Assembly (NCBI RefSeq): GCF_017565305.1
Contig: NZ_JAGEKP010000001.1
Coordinates: 229,375 to 293,374, forward strand
DNA length: 64,000 bases
Source: Leifsonia sp. TF02-11
Lineage (GTDB): Bacteria; Actinomycetota; Actinomycetes; Actinomycetales; Microbacteriaceae
Direction: 5' to 3'
The translations under genes and the position numbers were made by a program. A model generated the notes under the pieces. The model did not search any database, was not told the origin of the DNA, and saw nothing but the letters and a program-made list of their open reading frames with translations. Positions 17,385-29,036 of this stretch are shown here, one piece after another. Position 1 is the stretch's first letter. Each line of letters opens with the position of its first letter.

Positions 17385-17858
17385 ATGAGCAGTGTGAACG
17401 AGTCGGCTGTCATCGACGACGAGGCCTTCGCGGTCCGCCGGACGATCCAGATCGCGGCGCCGGTGCCGCGGGTGTGGGCGGCGGTGACCGAGCCCGCGCA
17501 CGTCTCCGAGTGGTTCGGGCGCGTCGAGCTCGACGGCGCGGGATGGGGAGCAGAGGGCTCGATGACCTTCCCGGGCCGGCGACTGCCCCTGCGCGTCCAG
17601 GCCATCGACGAGCCCCGCAGCATCACCTACCTGTGGAACAACGACGACGCGCTCGGGGAGCCGCCGGCCGGGTTCGACGAGGACACCGCCACCTCCTTCA
17701 CCTTCACCCTCGAAGCCGTGCAGGGCGGAACGCGGCTCACGGTCGTCGAGAGCGGCTTCGAGCGGACCTCAGACCCGGCCGCCAACCTGGCGAGCCACCG
17801 CGCCGGCTGGACGATCGAGCTGGACAAGCTCGTCGCCCTGGTCGAGGCCGGCGCGTGA
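17385..17858 (+). CDS. SRPBCC (AHSA1-like) domain protein
   Basis: 157 residues of a START-like helix-grip fold: FAVRRTIQIAAPVPRVWAAV, then VSEWFGRVELDG, and C-terminal helix WTIELDKLVALVEAG. AHSA1/CalC-type proteins bind hydrophobic ligands or aid chaperones; no ligand can be deduced. ATG at 17385 after GGGAGAG. Its stop overlaps the GTG of the ArsR gene, a pair found widely in actinobacteria, in which the ArsR regulator controls both. Confidence 0.88.
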   Translation: MSSVNESAVIDDEAFAVRRTIQIAAPVPRVWAAVTEPAHVSEWFGRVELDGAGWGAEGSMTFPGRRLPLRVQAIDEPRSITYLWNNDDALGEPPAGFDEDTATSFTFTLEAVQGGTRLTVVESGFERTSDPAANLASHRAGWTIELDKLVALVEAGA

Positions 17859-18211
17859 CGACGACCGACCTCGTACCGGTGCTCGCCGCGCTCGGGGACG
17901 AGAACCGCTGGCGGGTGCTGACGGCGCTCGGCGAGGGGGACGCATCGGCGTCCGCCCTCGCCGGGCGCCTCCCGATCACCCGCCAGGCCATCGCCAAGCA
18001 TCTCGGCGTGCTCCGCGAGGCCGGGCTCGTGGAACCGGTCCGATCGGGACGCGAGGTGCAGTACCGCGTGCTCGGCGCACACCTGCGGCACACCGCGAGC
18101 CGGCTCGACGCCATCGGCGCCGCGTGGGATCGCCGGTTGGCCGTCATCCGCGAGATCGCGGAGCGGCCGGAGGGGGAGGCGGGCGCACGGGAGAAAGACG
18201 CGGGGGAGTAA
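17855..18211 (+). CDS. ArsR family transcriptional regulator
   Basis: 118-residue winged-helix regulator: VLAALGDENRWRVLTAL, recognition helix ITRQAIAKHLGVLREAGL, wing SGREVQYRVLGAHL. No metal-binding CVC motif in the recognition helix, so it probably senses something other than metal or is ligand-free. GTG start overlaps the SRPBCC stop. The TGCAACC repeats upstream of the operon are candidate operators. Confidence 0.92.
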   Translation: MTTTDLVPVLAALGDENRWRVLTALGEGDASASALAGRLPITRQAIAKHLGVLREAGLVEPVRSGREVQYRVLGAHLRHTASRLDAIGAAWDRRLAVIREIAERPEGEAGAREKDAGE

Positions 18212-18251
18212 GGATCGCCCTGCGCGTTCGCCGCACTGTCGAAGCAGTGCA

Positions 18252-18282
18252 CCGTACGGTTGGCTCGCCGTACGGTTGGCTC
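18252..18282. repeat. 15-bp tandem direct repeat before NUDIX gene
   Basis: CCGTACGGTTGGCTC occurs twice (18252-18266, 18268-18282) with one base between. The second copy ends 1 base before the NUDIX ATG at 18284. Each copy contains the palindrome CCGTACGG. May be a recent duplication or a regulatory site. Confidence 0.7.
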
Positions 18283-18283
18283 T

Positions 18284-18862
18284 ATGGGCGGTACGACAGA
18301 GCAAGGGTGGCAGACGATCGCGCGAGCGGAAGTCTATTCGGGCCGCGTGCGGCTGGTCGATCACACCGTCGTACTCGGAGATGGCACGCGATCACGCTAC
18401 GAGGTCGACGAGAGCATCCCGTTCGCTGTCGCGACGTTGGTCGTCGATGGCGACCACGTCGTCCTGACGCGTCAGTATCGCTATCCACTGGACCGGTGGA
18501 TCTACGATCTTCCCGGCGGCGCAGGGGGCGAGAACGAGACTCCGGAGGCCGCCGCGCGCCGGGAACTGGAGGAGGAGCTCGGACTCATCCCGAACACGCT
18601 GATCGCGTTGCACACGTACTTCGTGAATCCCGGGCGGGCCGCGTGGCCAGTCCACCTCTTCCTGTGCGATGCCGGCACGACGACCGGGACCATCGACACC
18701 TCCGACCCGGCGGAACAAGTCAGCCAAGCCCGCCTGAGACTCAGTGAACTGGACGCCGCGATCGCGAGCGGAGAGATCGTCGACCCCGCACTCATCGTGG
18801 CGCGCGCCTGCGCCGCTGCTCGCGGCCTCCTGCCGCCGCTGACGGGAGGGGACACCGCCTAA
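18284..18862 (+). CDS. NUDIX hydrolase
   Basis: 192 residues. The Nudix box is GGAGGENETPEAAARRELEEELGL (G-x5-E-x7-REUxEExGU pattern with an inserted Gly). The preceding VVLTRQYRYPLDRWIYDLPGG resembles ADP-ribose/GDP-mannose pyrophosphatases of the NudF/NudK type. ATG at 18284 chosen over the upstream in-frame ATG at 18260, because the family's N-terminus fits and the tandem repeat lies directly before it. Substrate unknown. Confidence 0.85.
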   Translation: MGGTTEQGWQTIARAEVYSGRVRLVDHTVVLGDGTRSRYEVDESIPFAVATLVVDGDHVVLTRQYRYPLDRWIYDLPGGAGGENETPEAAARRELEEELGLIPNTLIALHTYFVNPGRAAWPVHLFLCDAGTTTGTIDTSDPAEQVSQARLRLSELDAAIASGEIVDPALIVARACAAARGLLPPLTGGDTA

Positions 18863-19785
18863 CCCTCGTTCCGCCCCGCCCACTCCAGCACCCGCAGCGC
18901 CCGCAGCGTGTTCCACCGGCTCGGTTCGCCGACCGTCTCCAGCTGCAGCAGTGCGCGCCCCGAGTGCTCGTGGTCGAGCAGCCAGCGTCCGTCCGGCTGC
19001 CGGCGCGACTCGACGATGTCGACGGCCTCCGTCACGCGCGGGTCCGCCGGCACGCCGGCCGCTCGCAGGTGGTCGAGGCCGCGCAGCAGGTCGAACGACC
19101 AGTAGTAGGGGAAGCTGAACTTCGACCAGCGCTCGTCGATGATCGAGCCGTCGCTGCGCCGGCGCATCAGGCCGCGCGTCAGAAGGTATTCGTGGCCGCG
19201 CTCGATCGCGGCGCTCACGTCGGTCGGGCCGCCGGCGTCGCGGTAGGCGACCAGGCCTTCCAGCGCGCAGATCGTGCTGTGGAACGAACCGGGGTCCTGG
19301 CGGGTCTCGGCGTAGCAGTTCCAGCCGCCGTCGGTCTGCTGCTCGTTCAGCAGGCGCCCGACGATGAGCTCGCTCGGGTGGCCGAAATGCGCGCCGGCGA
19401 CGAGCACGCGCCCGTTGATGCACGGCTCCACCTCGCCGTCGAAGAACGGATGGTTCCACCACTCCTCGCCCCAGTCGACCTGCCGGACCACACGGTCGAC
19501 GGCGATGCGGGTGCGTTCGCCGTCCGCCGGCGCTCCGAGCACGGCGAGCAGCAGCATCGCGTCGTCGACGCCCATCCAGTCCTGCTGCGTCCACACGCCC
19601 TCGCCCCAGGTGCCGTCCTCCCGCTGGAGGTCGAGCAGTTCGGCGCCCCAGCCGGCGGTCTCGACCTGCGCGCGCTCGGCCGCGACCACGTCGTCCGGCT
19701 CGTGGAGCAGGTCGCGCCGCACCTGCCAGCGGATCGCCGGGTCGCCGTCCAGAAGCCAGTCCAAGACATCCACGGCGCACACCAT
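18859..19785 (-). CDS. Prenyltransferase/squalene-cyclase-like toroid protein
   Basis: 308 residues with repeated toroid-type motifs: LLDLQREDGTWGEGVW, LLNEQQTDGGWNCYAE, VESRRQPDGRWLLDHEH and WSKFSFPYYWSFDLLRGLDHL. Each QxxDGxW block is typical of the alpha/alpha toroid of terpenoid cyclases, but the protein is half the length of a cyclase and lacks the DxDD catalytic motif. No signal peptide. Known in actinobacteria as a hypothetical; function unknown. Stop overlaps the convergent NUDIX stop by a few bases. Confidence 0.78.
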   Translation of the reverse strand: MVCAVDVLDWLLDGDPAIRWQVRRDLLHEPDDVVAAERAQVETAGWGAELLDLQREDGTWGEGVWTQQDWMGVDDAMLLLAVLGAPADGERTRIAVDRVVRQVDWGEEWWNHPFFDGEVEPCINGRVLVAGAHFGHPSELIVGRLLNEQQTDGGWNCYAETRQDPGSFHSTICALEGLVAYRDAGGPTDVSAAIERGHEYLLTRGLMRRRSDGSIIDERWSKFSFPYYWSFDLLRGLDHLRAAGVPADPRVTEAVDIVESRRQPDGRWLLDHEHSGRALLQLETVGEPSRWNTLRALRVLEWAGRNEG

Positions 19786-19801
19786 ACTCCCGGCGCCGGG
19801 A

Positions 19802-20638
19802 TCAGGCGAACGACTGCGTGCCCAGGACGGCCAGCAGGGCCAGCTTCTCGGCCGCCTCGGTGCGCGGCGCCGCGGTGAGCACCAGCAGGCACTGCGACTG
19901 GTCCTCGGTGAACAGCGCCTGGCAGTCCAGCTCGATGGCGCCGAGTTCCGGATGGATGAGCGTCTTGTGGTCCTCGAACCGGCGCGCGACCTCGTGTCGC
20001 TCCCACAGTGCGGCGAACTCGGGGCTGCGCTCCAGCAGGGCGCGTACGAGCTCGCCGGCGCGCGACTGCGGGCCGAGCGCACCGTAGGCGTCGCGCAGGG
20101 AGGCCACCTGCGCGCGGCTCTGCCGATCGCGGTCGGCCTCCGGGTACATCGCGCGCGCCGTCTGCGGGTCGGTGAACCAGCGGTAGTACTCGCTGCGCTC
20201 CAGCCCGGTGTACCCCGAGCGGTCGCCGAGCAGGGCGACAGCCAGCCGGTTCTGCACGAGCGTCTCGCCGAGATGGGACAGCACCAGCGCCGGGGTGTCG
20301 TCGAGCCGGTCGAGCACCCGCTGCAGCGCGGGAGGCACGTGTGCGCCGCCGAACCGGTCCGGGGTGTTGTGGCCGGCGATGCGGTACAGATAGTCGCGTT
20401 CGTCCGCGGTCAGTCGCAGCGCCCGTGCCAGCGAGGCCAGCATCTGGTCGCTCGGCTGCGGGCCGCGGCGCTGCTCCAGGCGCGTGTAGTAGTCGTTGGA
20501 CATCGCCGCCAGCAGCGCGACCTCCTCACGACGCAGGCCGGGTGCCCTGCGTCGAGGGCCGGACGGCAGCCCCACGTCGTCCGGGCGCAGCGCCTCCCGG
20601 TGTCGGCGGAGGAAGTCGGCGAGCGCGGTGCGGTCCAT
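19802..20638 (-). CDS. XRE-family regulator with MmyB-like ligand domain
   Basis: 278 residues. N-terminal helix-turn-helix (LRREEVALLAAMSNDYYTRLEQ) and a C-terminal half shared with the MmyB/MlrA-type actinobacterial regulators (VLSHLGETLVQNRLAVALLGD, LVRALLERSPEFAALWERHEV). The divergent SDR gene starts 102 bp away, so the regulator probably controls it, as is usual for these pairs. Confidence 0.87.
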   Translation of the reverse strand: MDRTALADFLRRHREALRPDDVGLPSGPRRRAPGLRREEVALLAAMSNDYYTRLEQRRGPQPSDQMLASLARALRLTADERDYLYRIAGHNTPDRFGGAHVPPALQRVLDRLDDTPALVLSHLGETLVQNRLAVALLGDRSGYTGLERSEYYRWFTDPQTARAMYPEADRDRQSRAQVASLRDAYGALGPQSRAGELVRALLERSPEFAALWERHEVARRFEDHKTLIHPELGAIELDCQALFTEDQSQCLLVLTAAPRTEAAEKLALLAVLGTQSFA

Positions 20639-20740
20639 CCCTCCATCATCCGCCGTCGGCCTCGCGCGAACCAGGGATCGCGGATCCCCCGACGGACGCT
20701 CCGCTCCCGCTCGCCGGGGTCCGCCCGCACAGTGGAGGGC

Positions 20741-21517
20741 ATGGACATCACAGGGAACACCATCTTCATCCCCGGCGCGACCAGCGGCATCGGTCTCGCC
20801 CTCGCCGTCGCCCTGCACGACCGCGGCAACACCGTCGTCGTGGGAGGCCGCCGTGCCGAGCTGCTCGAGCGGATCGCCGCCGAGCACCCCGGCATCGACA
20901 CCGTGCGCATCGACACCGCCGACCCCGACAGCATCCGCGAGGCGTCGGCGGCCGTGCTGGCCGCACACCCCGACCTGAACGTGCTGATCGCCATGGCGGG
21001 CATCATGCGCGTGGAGGACTGGCACCGCGCCGATGGCTTCCTCGCCTCGGCGGAGTCGATCGTCACCACCAACGTGCTCGGGCCGATCCGGCTGATCGCG
21101 GCGTTCGTCGAGCACCTGCAGACCCGACCGGATGCGACCATCGTCACGGTCTCGTCCGGGCTGGCGTTCACTCCGTTGAAGGTCACCCCGAGCTACAACG
21201 CCAGCAAGGCGGCCATCCATATGCTCAGCGAGAGCATCCGGCTGCAGCTCGCGGACACCTCGGTCGGGGTACTGGAGCTGGTGCCGCCCGCGGTGCGCAC
21301 CGCGCTGCTCCCCGGCCAGGAGGAGAGCGAGTTCGCGATGCCGCTCGACGAGTTCGTCGCCGAGGTCGTGCAGCTCATCGAGACGCAGCCGGACGCGACC
21401 GAGCTGCAGGTCGAGCGCGTCAAGTTCCTCCGCTACGGGGAGGCCCGCGGCGACTACGACCGCGTCGTCGAAGTCCTCAACGCCTCCGACCCGCACGGCG
21501 CCGAATCCGCCGCGTAG
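20741..21517 (+). CDS. Short-chain dehydrogenase/reductase
   Basis: 258 residues. NAD(P)-binding TGxxxGIG is PGATSGIGLALA at 11-22; catalytic Ser in VTVSSGLAF; YxxxK is YNASK. Substrate unknown. ATG at 20741 follows a GGAGGG site. Divergent from the XRE regulator. Confidence 0.9.
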   Translation: MDITGNTIFIPGATSGIGLALAVALHDRGNTVVVGGRRAELLERIAAEHPGIDTVRIDTADPDSIREASAAVLAAHPDLNVLIAMAGIMRVEDWHRADGFLASAESIVTTNVLGPIRLIAAFVEHLQTRPDATIVTVSSGLAFTPLKVTPSYNASKAAIHMLSESIRLQLADTSVGVLELVPPAVRTALLPGQEESEFAMPLDEFVAEVVQLIETQPDATELQVERVKFLRYGEARGDYDRVVEVLNASDPHGAESAA

Positions 21518-21531
21518 CGAGTCCCCCTCTT

Positions 21532-21594
21532 CGCCGAGGGGCACGTTGTTGTCCCTTTCGCGCGCCGAAAGGGACAACAACGTGCCCCTCGGCG
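21532..21594. repeat. Long perfect hairpin between convergent genes
   Basis: Perfect 29-bp arms from 21532 to 21560 and 21566 to 21594, 5-base loop, placed between the SDR stop and the ycaQ-like stop. The outer part contains GGGGCACG. May act as a bidirectional terminator and belongs to a set of long hairpins in the window (22716, 28894, 45793). Confidence 0.8.
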
Positions 21595-21597
21595 GGA

Positions 21598-22689
21598 TCA
21601 GGAGGCGTGCTGGGGGGTGAGCGACAGCCAGGCGGCGAGCGCGTCGATCTCGGCTCGCACAGCGTCGCGGACGTCCGGCGTGAACGGCTCGTCCTCGTGG
21701 ACGGCGGCCACCCGCAGTACGCCGGACGTGCGGTCGGCCGCGGCGTCGAGCTTTCCGATCAGGCGGTCCTCGTGCAGGATCGGCAGCGCGAAGTAGCCCC
21801 AACGGCGCTGCGCCGCCGGCTTGTACATCTCGAGCACGTACTCGAACCCGAACGCCTCCTGCAAGCGCACGCGGTCGTGCACGAGGCGGTCGAACGGCGA
21901 GAGCAGGGCGGTGCGCCCGGCGAACGGGAGGCCGACGGCGCCGGGATCGACGCGCCACTCCCGCGTGCTGCCGTCGATGCGCGCCGGCTCGCCGGCGTCG
22001 CCCACGAAGGCCCGGCGGGCGATGCCGAGCGCGCGCAGCCTCCGCTCGTCGCGCAGCGGCCCGGCCTCGGCCTCGGGGACGACCGCGATCCCGGACGGGT
22101 AGACGCGCTCGCCGAGATCCCAGGTGCGCTGTCGCCCCGCGCGGCCGGAGACCGCGACCTCCCCGCGGCCCTGCAGCAGTTCGAGCAGGCGCGTGACGTT
22201 CTGGTTGTGCGTCCAGCCGGTCGAGGTCCACGGCACCGCTGCGGTGTCCGGGATGTCCTTGGAGAGGGTCGGGCCCCTGTCGCGCAGCAGGGCGAGCACG
22301 TCGCGGCGGAAGCCGTCGTTCGCCGCCAGCCACGCGGCCGCGCGCGGCATCCCCTCCGGCCAGCGCGACATCCGGTCGAGGTGCAGGCCGAGGTCGGAGA
22401 CCGGCCGGACCATCGCGAACGGAGCGGTCACCGGGTCGTCCATCGCTTTGACCTCATAGAGCGACCGGTCCGACTCCAAGGCCGAGACCAGGTGCTCGGG
22501 CCGGTAGCCGGAGCCGAGCCGGGAGTACACGATCAGGTCGGCGCTCGGCGCGATCGCCGCGGTCGGATCGAGCTGCAGGAACGTGAGGTCTTCGACCAGC
22601 GCGACCAGCGACGTCGGCCGCTCCGCCGACAGCCGCTGAGCCCGCACAGCGATCCTCCGCGCTTCCCCCACGTCGAGCACAACCGTCAC
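21598..22689 (-). CDS. Winged helix DNA-binding protein, YcaQ/AlkX-like DNA glycosylase
   Basis: 363 residues of the HTH_42 (YcaQ/AlkX/AlkZ) superfamily. In these proteins a Q-phi-Q motif marks AlkZ and Q-phi-D marks YcaQ/AlkX; here LQLDPTA gives Gln39-Leu40-Asp41, so the YcaQ/AlkX type fits. The N-terminal helices (ARRIAVRAQRL, LVALVEDLTFLQLD) and C-terminal HEDEPFTP region match the family. GTG start at 22689. It is expected to repair interstrand crosslinks or alkylated bases; unproven for this protein. Confidence 0.82.
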   Translation of the reverse strand: MTVVLDVGEARRIAVRAQRLSAERPTSLVALVEDLTFLQLDPTAAIAPSADLIVYSRLGSGYRPEHLVSALESDRSLYEVKAMDDPVTAPFAMVRPVSDLGLHLDRMSRWPEGMPRAAAWLAANDGFRRDVLALLRDRGPTLSKDIPDTAAVPWTSTGWTHNQNVTRLLELLQGRGEVAVSGRAGRQRTWDLGERVYPSGIAVVPEAEAGPLRDERRLRALGIARRAFVGDAGEPARIDGSTREWRVDPGAVGLPFAGRTALLSPFDRLVHDRVRLQEAFGFEYVLEMYKPAAQRRWGYFALPILHEDRLIGKLDAAADRTSGVLRVAAVHEDEPFTPDVRDAVRAEIDALAAWLSLTPQHAS

Positions 22690-22715
22690 ACCCCAACGCT
22701 AACCCCCGCACGCAA

Positions 22716-22781
22716 CCATCGCTTCCTCACTTCCTCCCGCGACACGCCGGGGCGGGACGGGAGGAAGTGAGGAAGCGATGG
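22716..22781. repeat. Long perfect hairpin, CATCGCTTCCTCACTTCC family
   Basis: Perfect 24-bp arms (22716-22739, 22758-22781) with an 18-base loop, 6 bp from the DedA stop. A diverged copy with the same arm sequence lies at 45793, so this is a dispersed palindromic repeat, probably functioning as terminator. Confidence 0.8.
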
Positions 22782-22787
22782 CGGGAG

Positions 22788-23450
22788 TCAGGTGTCGGTG
22801 CGGGTCCGGCGGCGGCGGCGCAGGGTGATGGCGCGGACGATCACGGGGCCGACCGAGAGCACCACGATCGCGATGAGCACCAGGTCGAGGTACTTCGAAA
22901 CGAAGTCGGCGACGCCGGGGATGTGGCCGAGGCCGTAGCCGATCAGCACGACGGCGGCCGCCCACACGGCGGCGCCGATCACGTTGAAGGCGCTGAAGAC
23001 GCCCCAGCGCATCCGGCCGACACCGGCAGCCACCGGTGCGAACGTCCGCACGACGGGGACGAACCGGGCGACGACGACGGCTCCGGATCCCCACCGGTCG
23101 AAGAAGCCCTGCGTGCGCGCGACGCTCGCCCGGCTGAACAGCCCGGACTCTCGGCGGTCGAACACGGCGGGGCCCGTCTTGCGCCCGATGAGGTATCCCA
23201 CTTCGCCTCCTGCGATCGCTGCGATCGCGACGGCGACGATGACCAGCCACAGCGGCTGCGGGATCCGACCGGTGAGGGTGAGGACGCCGGCGAAGAACAG
23301 CAGGGTGTCACCCGGCAGGAAGAAGCCGAGCAGGAGGCCGGTCTCGGCGAACACGATCGCGCAGACTCCGAGCAGCGCCCACGGCCCGGCGGCCTGGATG
23401 ATGCCCTGCGGATCGAGGAGGCCGGTGTGGAGGAGTGACGGGAGGATCAT
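22788..23450 (-). CDS. DedA family membrane protein
   Basis: 220-residue polytopic membrane protein of the DedA/SNARE-associated superfamily. Typical stretches: ETGLLLGFFLPGDTLLFFAG near the N-terminus, GGEVGYLIGRKTGPAVF and VVVARFVPVVRTFAPVAAGVGRM (the FxPxxR signature). These are linked to lipid scrambling. ATG overlaps the stop of the glycosyltransferase upstream. C-terminus ends with a basic cytoplasmic tail. Confidence 0.9.
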   Translation of the reverse strand: MILPSLLHTGLLDPQGIIQAAGPWALLGVCAIVFAETGLLLGFFLPGDTLLFFAGVLTLTGRIPQPLWLVIVAVAIAAIAGGEVGYLIGRKTGPAVFDRRESGLFSRASVARTQGFFDRWGSGAVVVARFVPVVRTFAPVAAGVGRMRWGVFSAFNVIGAAVWAAAVVLIGYGLGHIPGVADFVSKYLDLVLIAIVVLSVGPVIVRAITLRRRRRTRTDT

Positions 23451-25018
23451 CGGGTCCTTTCGTAGAGCGCCACCAGCTCGTGGTGGGTGGTGATGCGCGT
23501 GCCGGTCTGGTGGAAGCCGAGCGCGGTGAGGTCGGCAACGCCGTAGTGGTCCGGTGTGGAGGGGGTCGCGGCGTACTCGACGAGCCAGACGCGGTCGATG
23601 CCGTCGAACCGGCCGAGGTCCGCGGCGTGCCGCACCGAGTAGGCGCTGTCGCGCCACGACGTCGTGTTCTTCGCGAACGGTACTGCGAGCGTGACGTCGG
23701 CGGTGTCGGCGAAGCCGGCGGGGTAGGTGTGGAGGGCAAGCCTCGGCAGCTTCGACGGGTGCGCGCCCTCGTCGAACACGACCGCGTCTCCCGGGCGGGC
23801 GTTCGCGCCGACAGCGGCGGACACCTCCGCCCAGTCGCTGCCGTTCTTGGCGTAGAGGGTGCGCTGGCCGACGTACAGCGGAACGCTGAGCGCCAGCACC
23901 AGTCCGCCCGCGACGACGCCGGCCCACCACCGCCAGCGCAGCAGGTCATCGATGCCGCAGGCGACCAGCAGCGCGACCGCCGGCGCGCAGAACGACACGT
24001 ACCTGGCTGTGAAGTCGGGCACGATCGGCTGCAACGCGATCAGGACCACCGTCGGCAGCAGCAGCCAGGTGAGGGCGACCAGGACCAGCGACGGCCCCGA
24101 CGACGGGACGGGCAGGAACAACCTCGATCCCGGGCCACCGGCCGGCAGTGCCCTGCGCGCCAGCACCCGCCGGCGGGCCTCCATGGCCACGGCGAGCACG
24201 ACGAGCGCCCAGCCGGCGATCGCCAACGGCCAACCGCCGCCGAACCAGAGGCCGCTGAACAGCGTCAGCGGGGCCAGCTGCTGCACGACGCCGAGGTACG
24301 CGATCTGGTGATGCTGTCCGACGGCGGCGATCAGCAGGGGGACGACGGCGACGACCGCACAGCCCACGGCCCACAGCCACCCGACGACCACCCGGCGCGG
24401 GGCGCGGGAGGCCGCGATCACGACGCCGTGGACCAGTACGAAGAGCAGGGTGTAGAGGAACACGTACGTCCCGACCGCGAGCAGCGCTCCGTAGCCGACC
24501 CACCAGCCCGCGCGTGGCCGCTCCCGCCCGAGTGCCGTGATCAGCAGCACGGTCAGCCAGGCGACGATCGCGGCGGAGAAGGCGAACGACCGCGCCTCCT
24601 CGCCCATGTAGGTGACGCGGGGGAGGATCGCGCAGACCAGACCGGCGACGACCGCCGTGCGGGTGTCGCGCAGCCGCGCCGCCAGCACGACGACGGCCGC
24701 CGTGGCCAGTCCAACGGCGATGGCGCTCGGCAGTCGCACCGAGAAAGGGGAGAAGCCGAAGAAGTGCCCCCACAGGTGGAGGCCCAGATAGTACGCGCCG
24801 TGGACGGCGTCCACGTGCCCCAGCATGACGAACAGCGACGACAGCGGACGCTGGGCCGACATGATGCTGGTCGCCTCGTCGCCCCAGAGCGACGGGATCC
24901 ACGATCCGGTGGCCGAGAGTACGGTCGCGAGGACGCCGAAAAGTGCCGCGAGCACTGCGGGGCTGGTCGCGCGCACGGCCCTGCCGGTGGGGGCCGGCCG
25001 CAGCATCGTGACAGACAT
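23447..25018 (-). CDS. Glycosyltransferase family 39 (PMT-like) membrane protein
   Basis: 523-residue polytopic glycosyltransferase of GT-C fold. The catalytic Asp of the first periplasmic loop is in WGDEATSIMS, with a second typical site HVDAVHGAYYLGLHLWGH; about 10 hydrophobic segments follow. A soluble C-terminal part ends in an Arg-rich tail. It likely transfers a polyprenyl-linked sugar on the outer face of the membrane. Translationally coupled to DedA (ATGA), an uncommon but sensible pairing for lipid-linked sugar handling. Confidence 0.83.
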   Translation of the reverse strand: MSVTMLRPAPTGRAVRATSPAVLAALFGVLATVLSATGSWIPSLWGDEATSIMSAQRPLSSLFVMLGHVDAVHGAYYLGLHLWGHFFGFSPFSVRLPSAIAVGLATAAVVVLAARLRDTRTAVVAGLVCAILPRVTYMGEEARSFAFSAAIVAWLTVLLITALGRERPRAGWWVGYGALLAVGTYVFLYTLLFVLVHGVVIAASRAPRRVVVGWLWAVGCAVVAVVPLLIAAVGQHHQIAYLGVVQQLAPLTLFSGLWFGGGWPLAIAGWALVVLAVAMEARRRVLARRALPAGGPGSRLFLPVPSSGPSLVLVALTWLLLPTVVLIALQPIVPDFTARYVSFCAPAVALLVACGIDDLLRWRWWAGVVAGGLVLALSVPLYVGQRTLYAKNGSDWAEVSAAVGANARPGDAVVFDEGAHPSKLPRLALHTYPAGFADTADVTLAVPFAKNTTSWRDSAYSVRHAADLGRFDGIDRVWLVEYAATPSTPDHYGVADLTALGFHQTGTRITTHHELVALYERTR

Positions 25019-25150
25019 GGGTCGGCACCGTCCTCTCGAATCAGCGTCGTTCCGCAAGTCAAACCCACCGGTCCCCAGAAAGATCCAAGACGCTGGTGAA
25101 CGTCTGATGGAGTCTCGGTGTCGAGCGCCCGGCACGCGGGCCGAGCCAGC

Positions 25151-26212
25151 TCAACCGCACTCGGCGAGGACGCGCTCGGCGAGCAGGTCTCCGACCAGCG
25201 GTCCCATCGTCAGCCCGCCCGCCCCGAAGCCGGCGTTCACGTAGATGCCGGGTCGGCCGTCCACGGGCCCGACGGTCGGGAGGTCGCCCTCCGGCAGCGG
25301 CCGCAGCCCCACCCGGGTCTCGATCACGCTGGCCCCGGCGAGCCCCGGTGCGAGGGCGAGCGCGTCCTCCAGCACCTGGCGTTCGCCCTCGGCGGTGACC
25401 CGCGCGTCGAAGCCGGAGCCGGTCTCCCTGGTCGCTCCCGCCACGATGCGTCCCGCGTCGAACGCGACCAGGTAGTGCGGCGCCACGGGGTGCACGGAGG
25501 GCCAGTTGCGGGTATCGGCGTCGACCCGCAGGTGGATGAGCTGGCCGCGCTGCGGCTCCACACGCACGCGCACGCTGAGCGGGCGGAGGACGCGGTCGGT
25601 CCACGCTCCGGCGGCGACCACGATCGCGTCGGCGGTAAGGGCGGAGCCGTCGACCGTGACGGCCCCGTCGTCGGTCAGCTCCGCTCCGGCCTCCACGCGT
25701 GTCGCGCCGTGCGCCTCCGCCGCCTCCAGCAGTCCGGTGCGCAATGCCCGTCCGTCGACGCGGGCGCCGCCGGAGATGTGGAGGCCGTGGTAGCCGTCCG
25801 CCAGCGGCGGGAACAGTTCCCGCGCCGTGCCGGGGTCGACCCGCCGCACGTCCCCGGCCGTCCGTGAGGCCGCCGCGCGCACGCGCACCCGCTGCTCGAC
25901 CTCCTCGATCACCGACGCGTCGCGGTTGACGACGAGCGCTCCGGAGCGCCGGTACCCGATGTCGTGCACTCCGGCCTCCGCCAGCCGCTCGATCAGCTCG
26001 GGGTAGAAGTCCGCGCCCGCCGAGTAGAGCTCGTAGAACCCGCCGTCGGAGGTGGTGCTCCACGGCTGCACGATCCCCGCCCCGGCGTCGGTCGCACGGC
26101 CGACCAATCCGGCGTCGACGACGGTGACCGCCGCGCCGCGACGTGCCAGCGCGAACGCCGTCGCCGCGCCGGCGACCCCGTCTCCGACGATGACGACCCG
26201 GGGTTTCTCCAT
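25151..26212 (-). CDS. FAD-dependent oxidoreductase (DAO family)
   Basis: 353 residues. FAD-binding GxGxxG is VVIVGDGVAGAATAFALARRG; the C-terminal FAD motif GRPGIYVNAGFGAGGLTMGPL is characteristic of DAO-type amine oxidases such as glycine oxidase and D-amino-acid dehydrogenases. No signal peptide. Substrate undetermined. ATG at 26212. Confidence 0.87.
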   Translation of the reverse strand: MEKPRVVIVGDGVAGAATAFALARRGAAVTVVDAGLVGRATDAGAGIVQPWSTTSDGGFYELYSAGADFYPELIERLAEAGVHDIGYRRSGALVVNRDASVIEEVEQRVRVRAAASRTAGDVRRVDPGTARELFPPLADGYHGLHISGGARVDGRALRTGLLEAAEAHGATRVEAGAELTDDGAVTVDGSALTADAIVVAAGAWTDRVLRPLSVRVRVEPQRGQLIHLRVDADTRNWPSVHPVAPHYLVAFDAGRIVAGATRETGSGFDARVTAEGERQVLEDALALAPGLAGASVIETRVGLRPLPEGDLPTVGPVDGRPGIYVNAGFGAGGLTMGPLVGDLLAERVLAECG

Positions 26213-26286
26213 GCCGCCGACCGTACACCGCGGTCGCGTGGGCTGTTTCCGTGGGGCGGGAATAACCTTCCCGCCTCAGTGTTGAA

Positions 26287-26307
26287 CTTGAGTGCACATA
26301 GCTCAAC
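26287..26307. promoter_or_regulatory. HspR HAIR-like element before clpC-type gene
   Basis: CTTGAGT-N7-GCTCAAC, close to the HspR HAIR consensus CTTGAGT-N7-ACTCAAG (the left arm is identical; the right has two changes). It lies 21 bp before the GTG start of the Clp gene, which fits heat-shock repression by HspR. Confidence 0.72.
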
Positions 26308-26327
26308 TTTGAGAAACAGGAGATCAA

Positions 26328-28880
<2,553 letters not shown>

Positions 28881-28893
28881 CGGCCAGCGCATC

Positions 28894-28951
28894 CGAAACG
28901 GCACGACATGCCGCCTCCACACTCTGGAGGACGGCATGTCGTGCCGTTTCG
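28894..28951. terminator. Long hairpin after the clpC-type gene
   Basis: Perfect 20-bp arms (28894-28913, 28932-28951) with a nested CCTCCA/TGGAGG stem, 14 bp after the ClpC stop. Likely terminator; structurally like the other long hairpins in the window. Confidence 0.75.
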
Positions 28952-29036
28952 TTTGTGCCACCCTTCCTGAAAATCCGCAAAGGGGTACTGTGCGTCTCCC
29001 AACCGCCCGCACAGCCGACCCTGGAAGCGTGGACCC

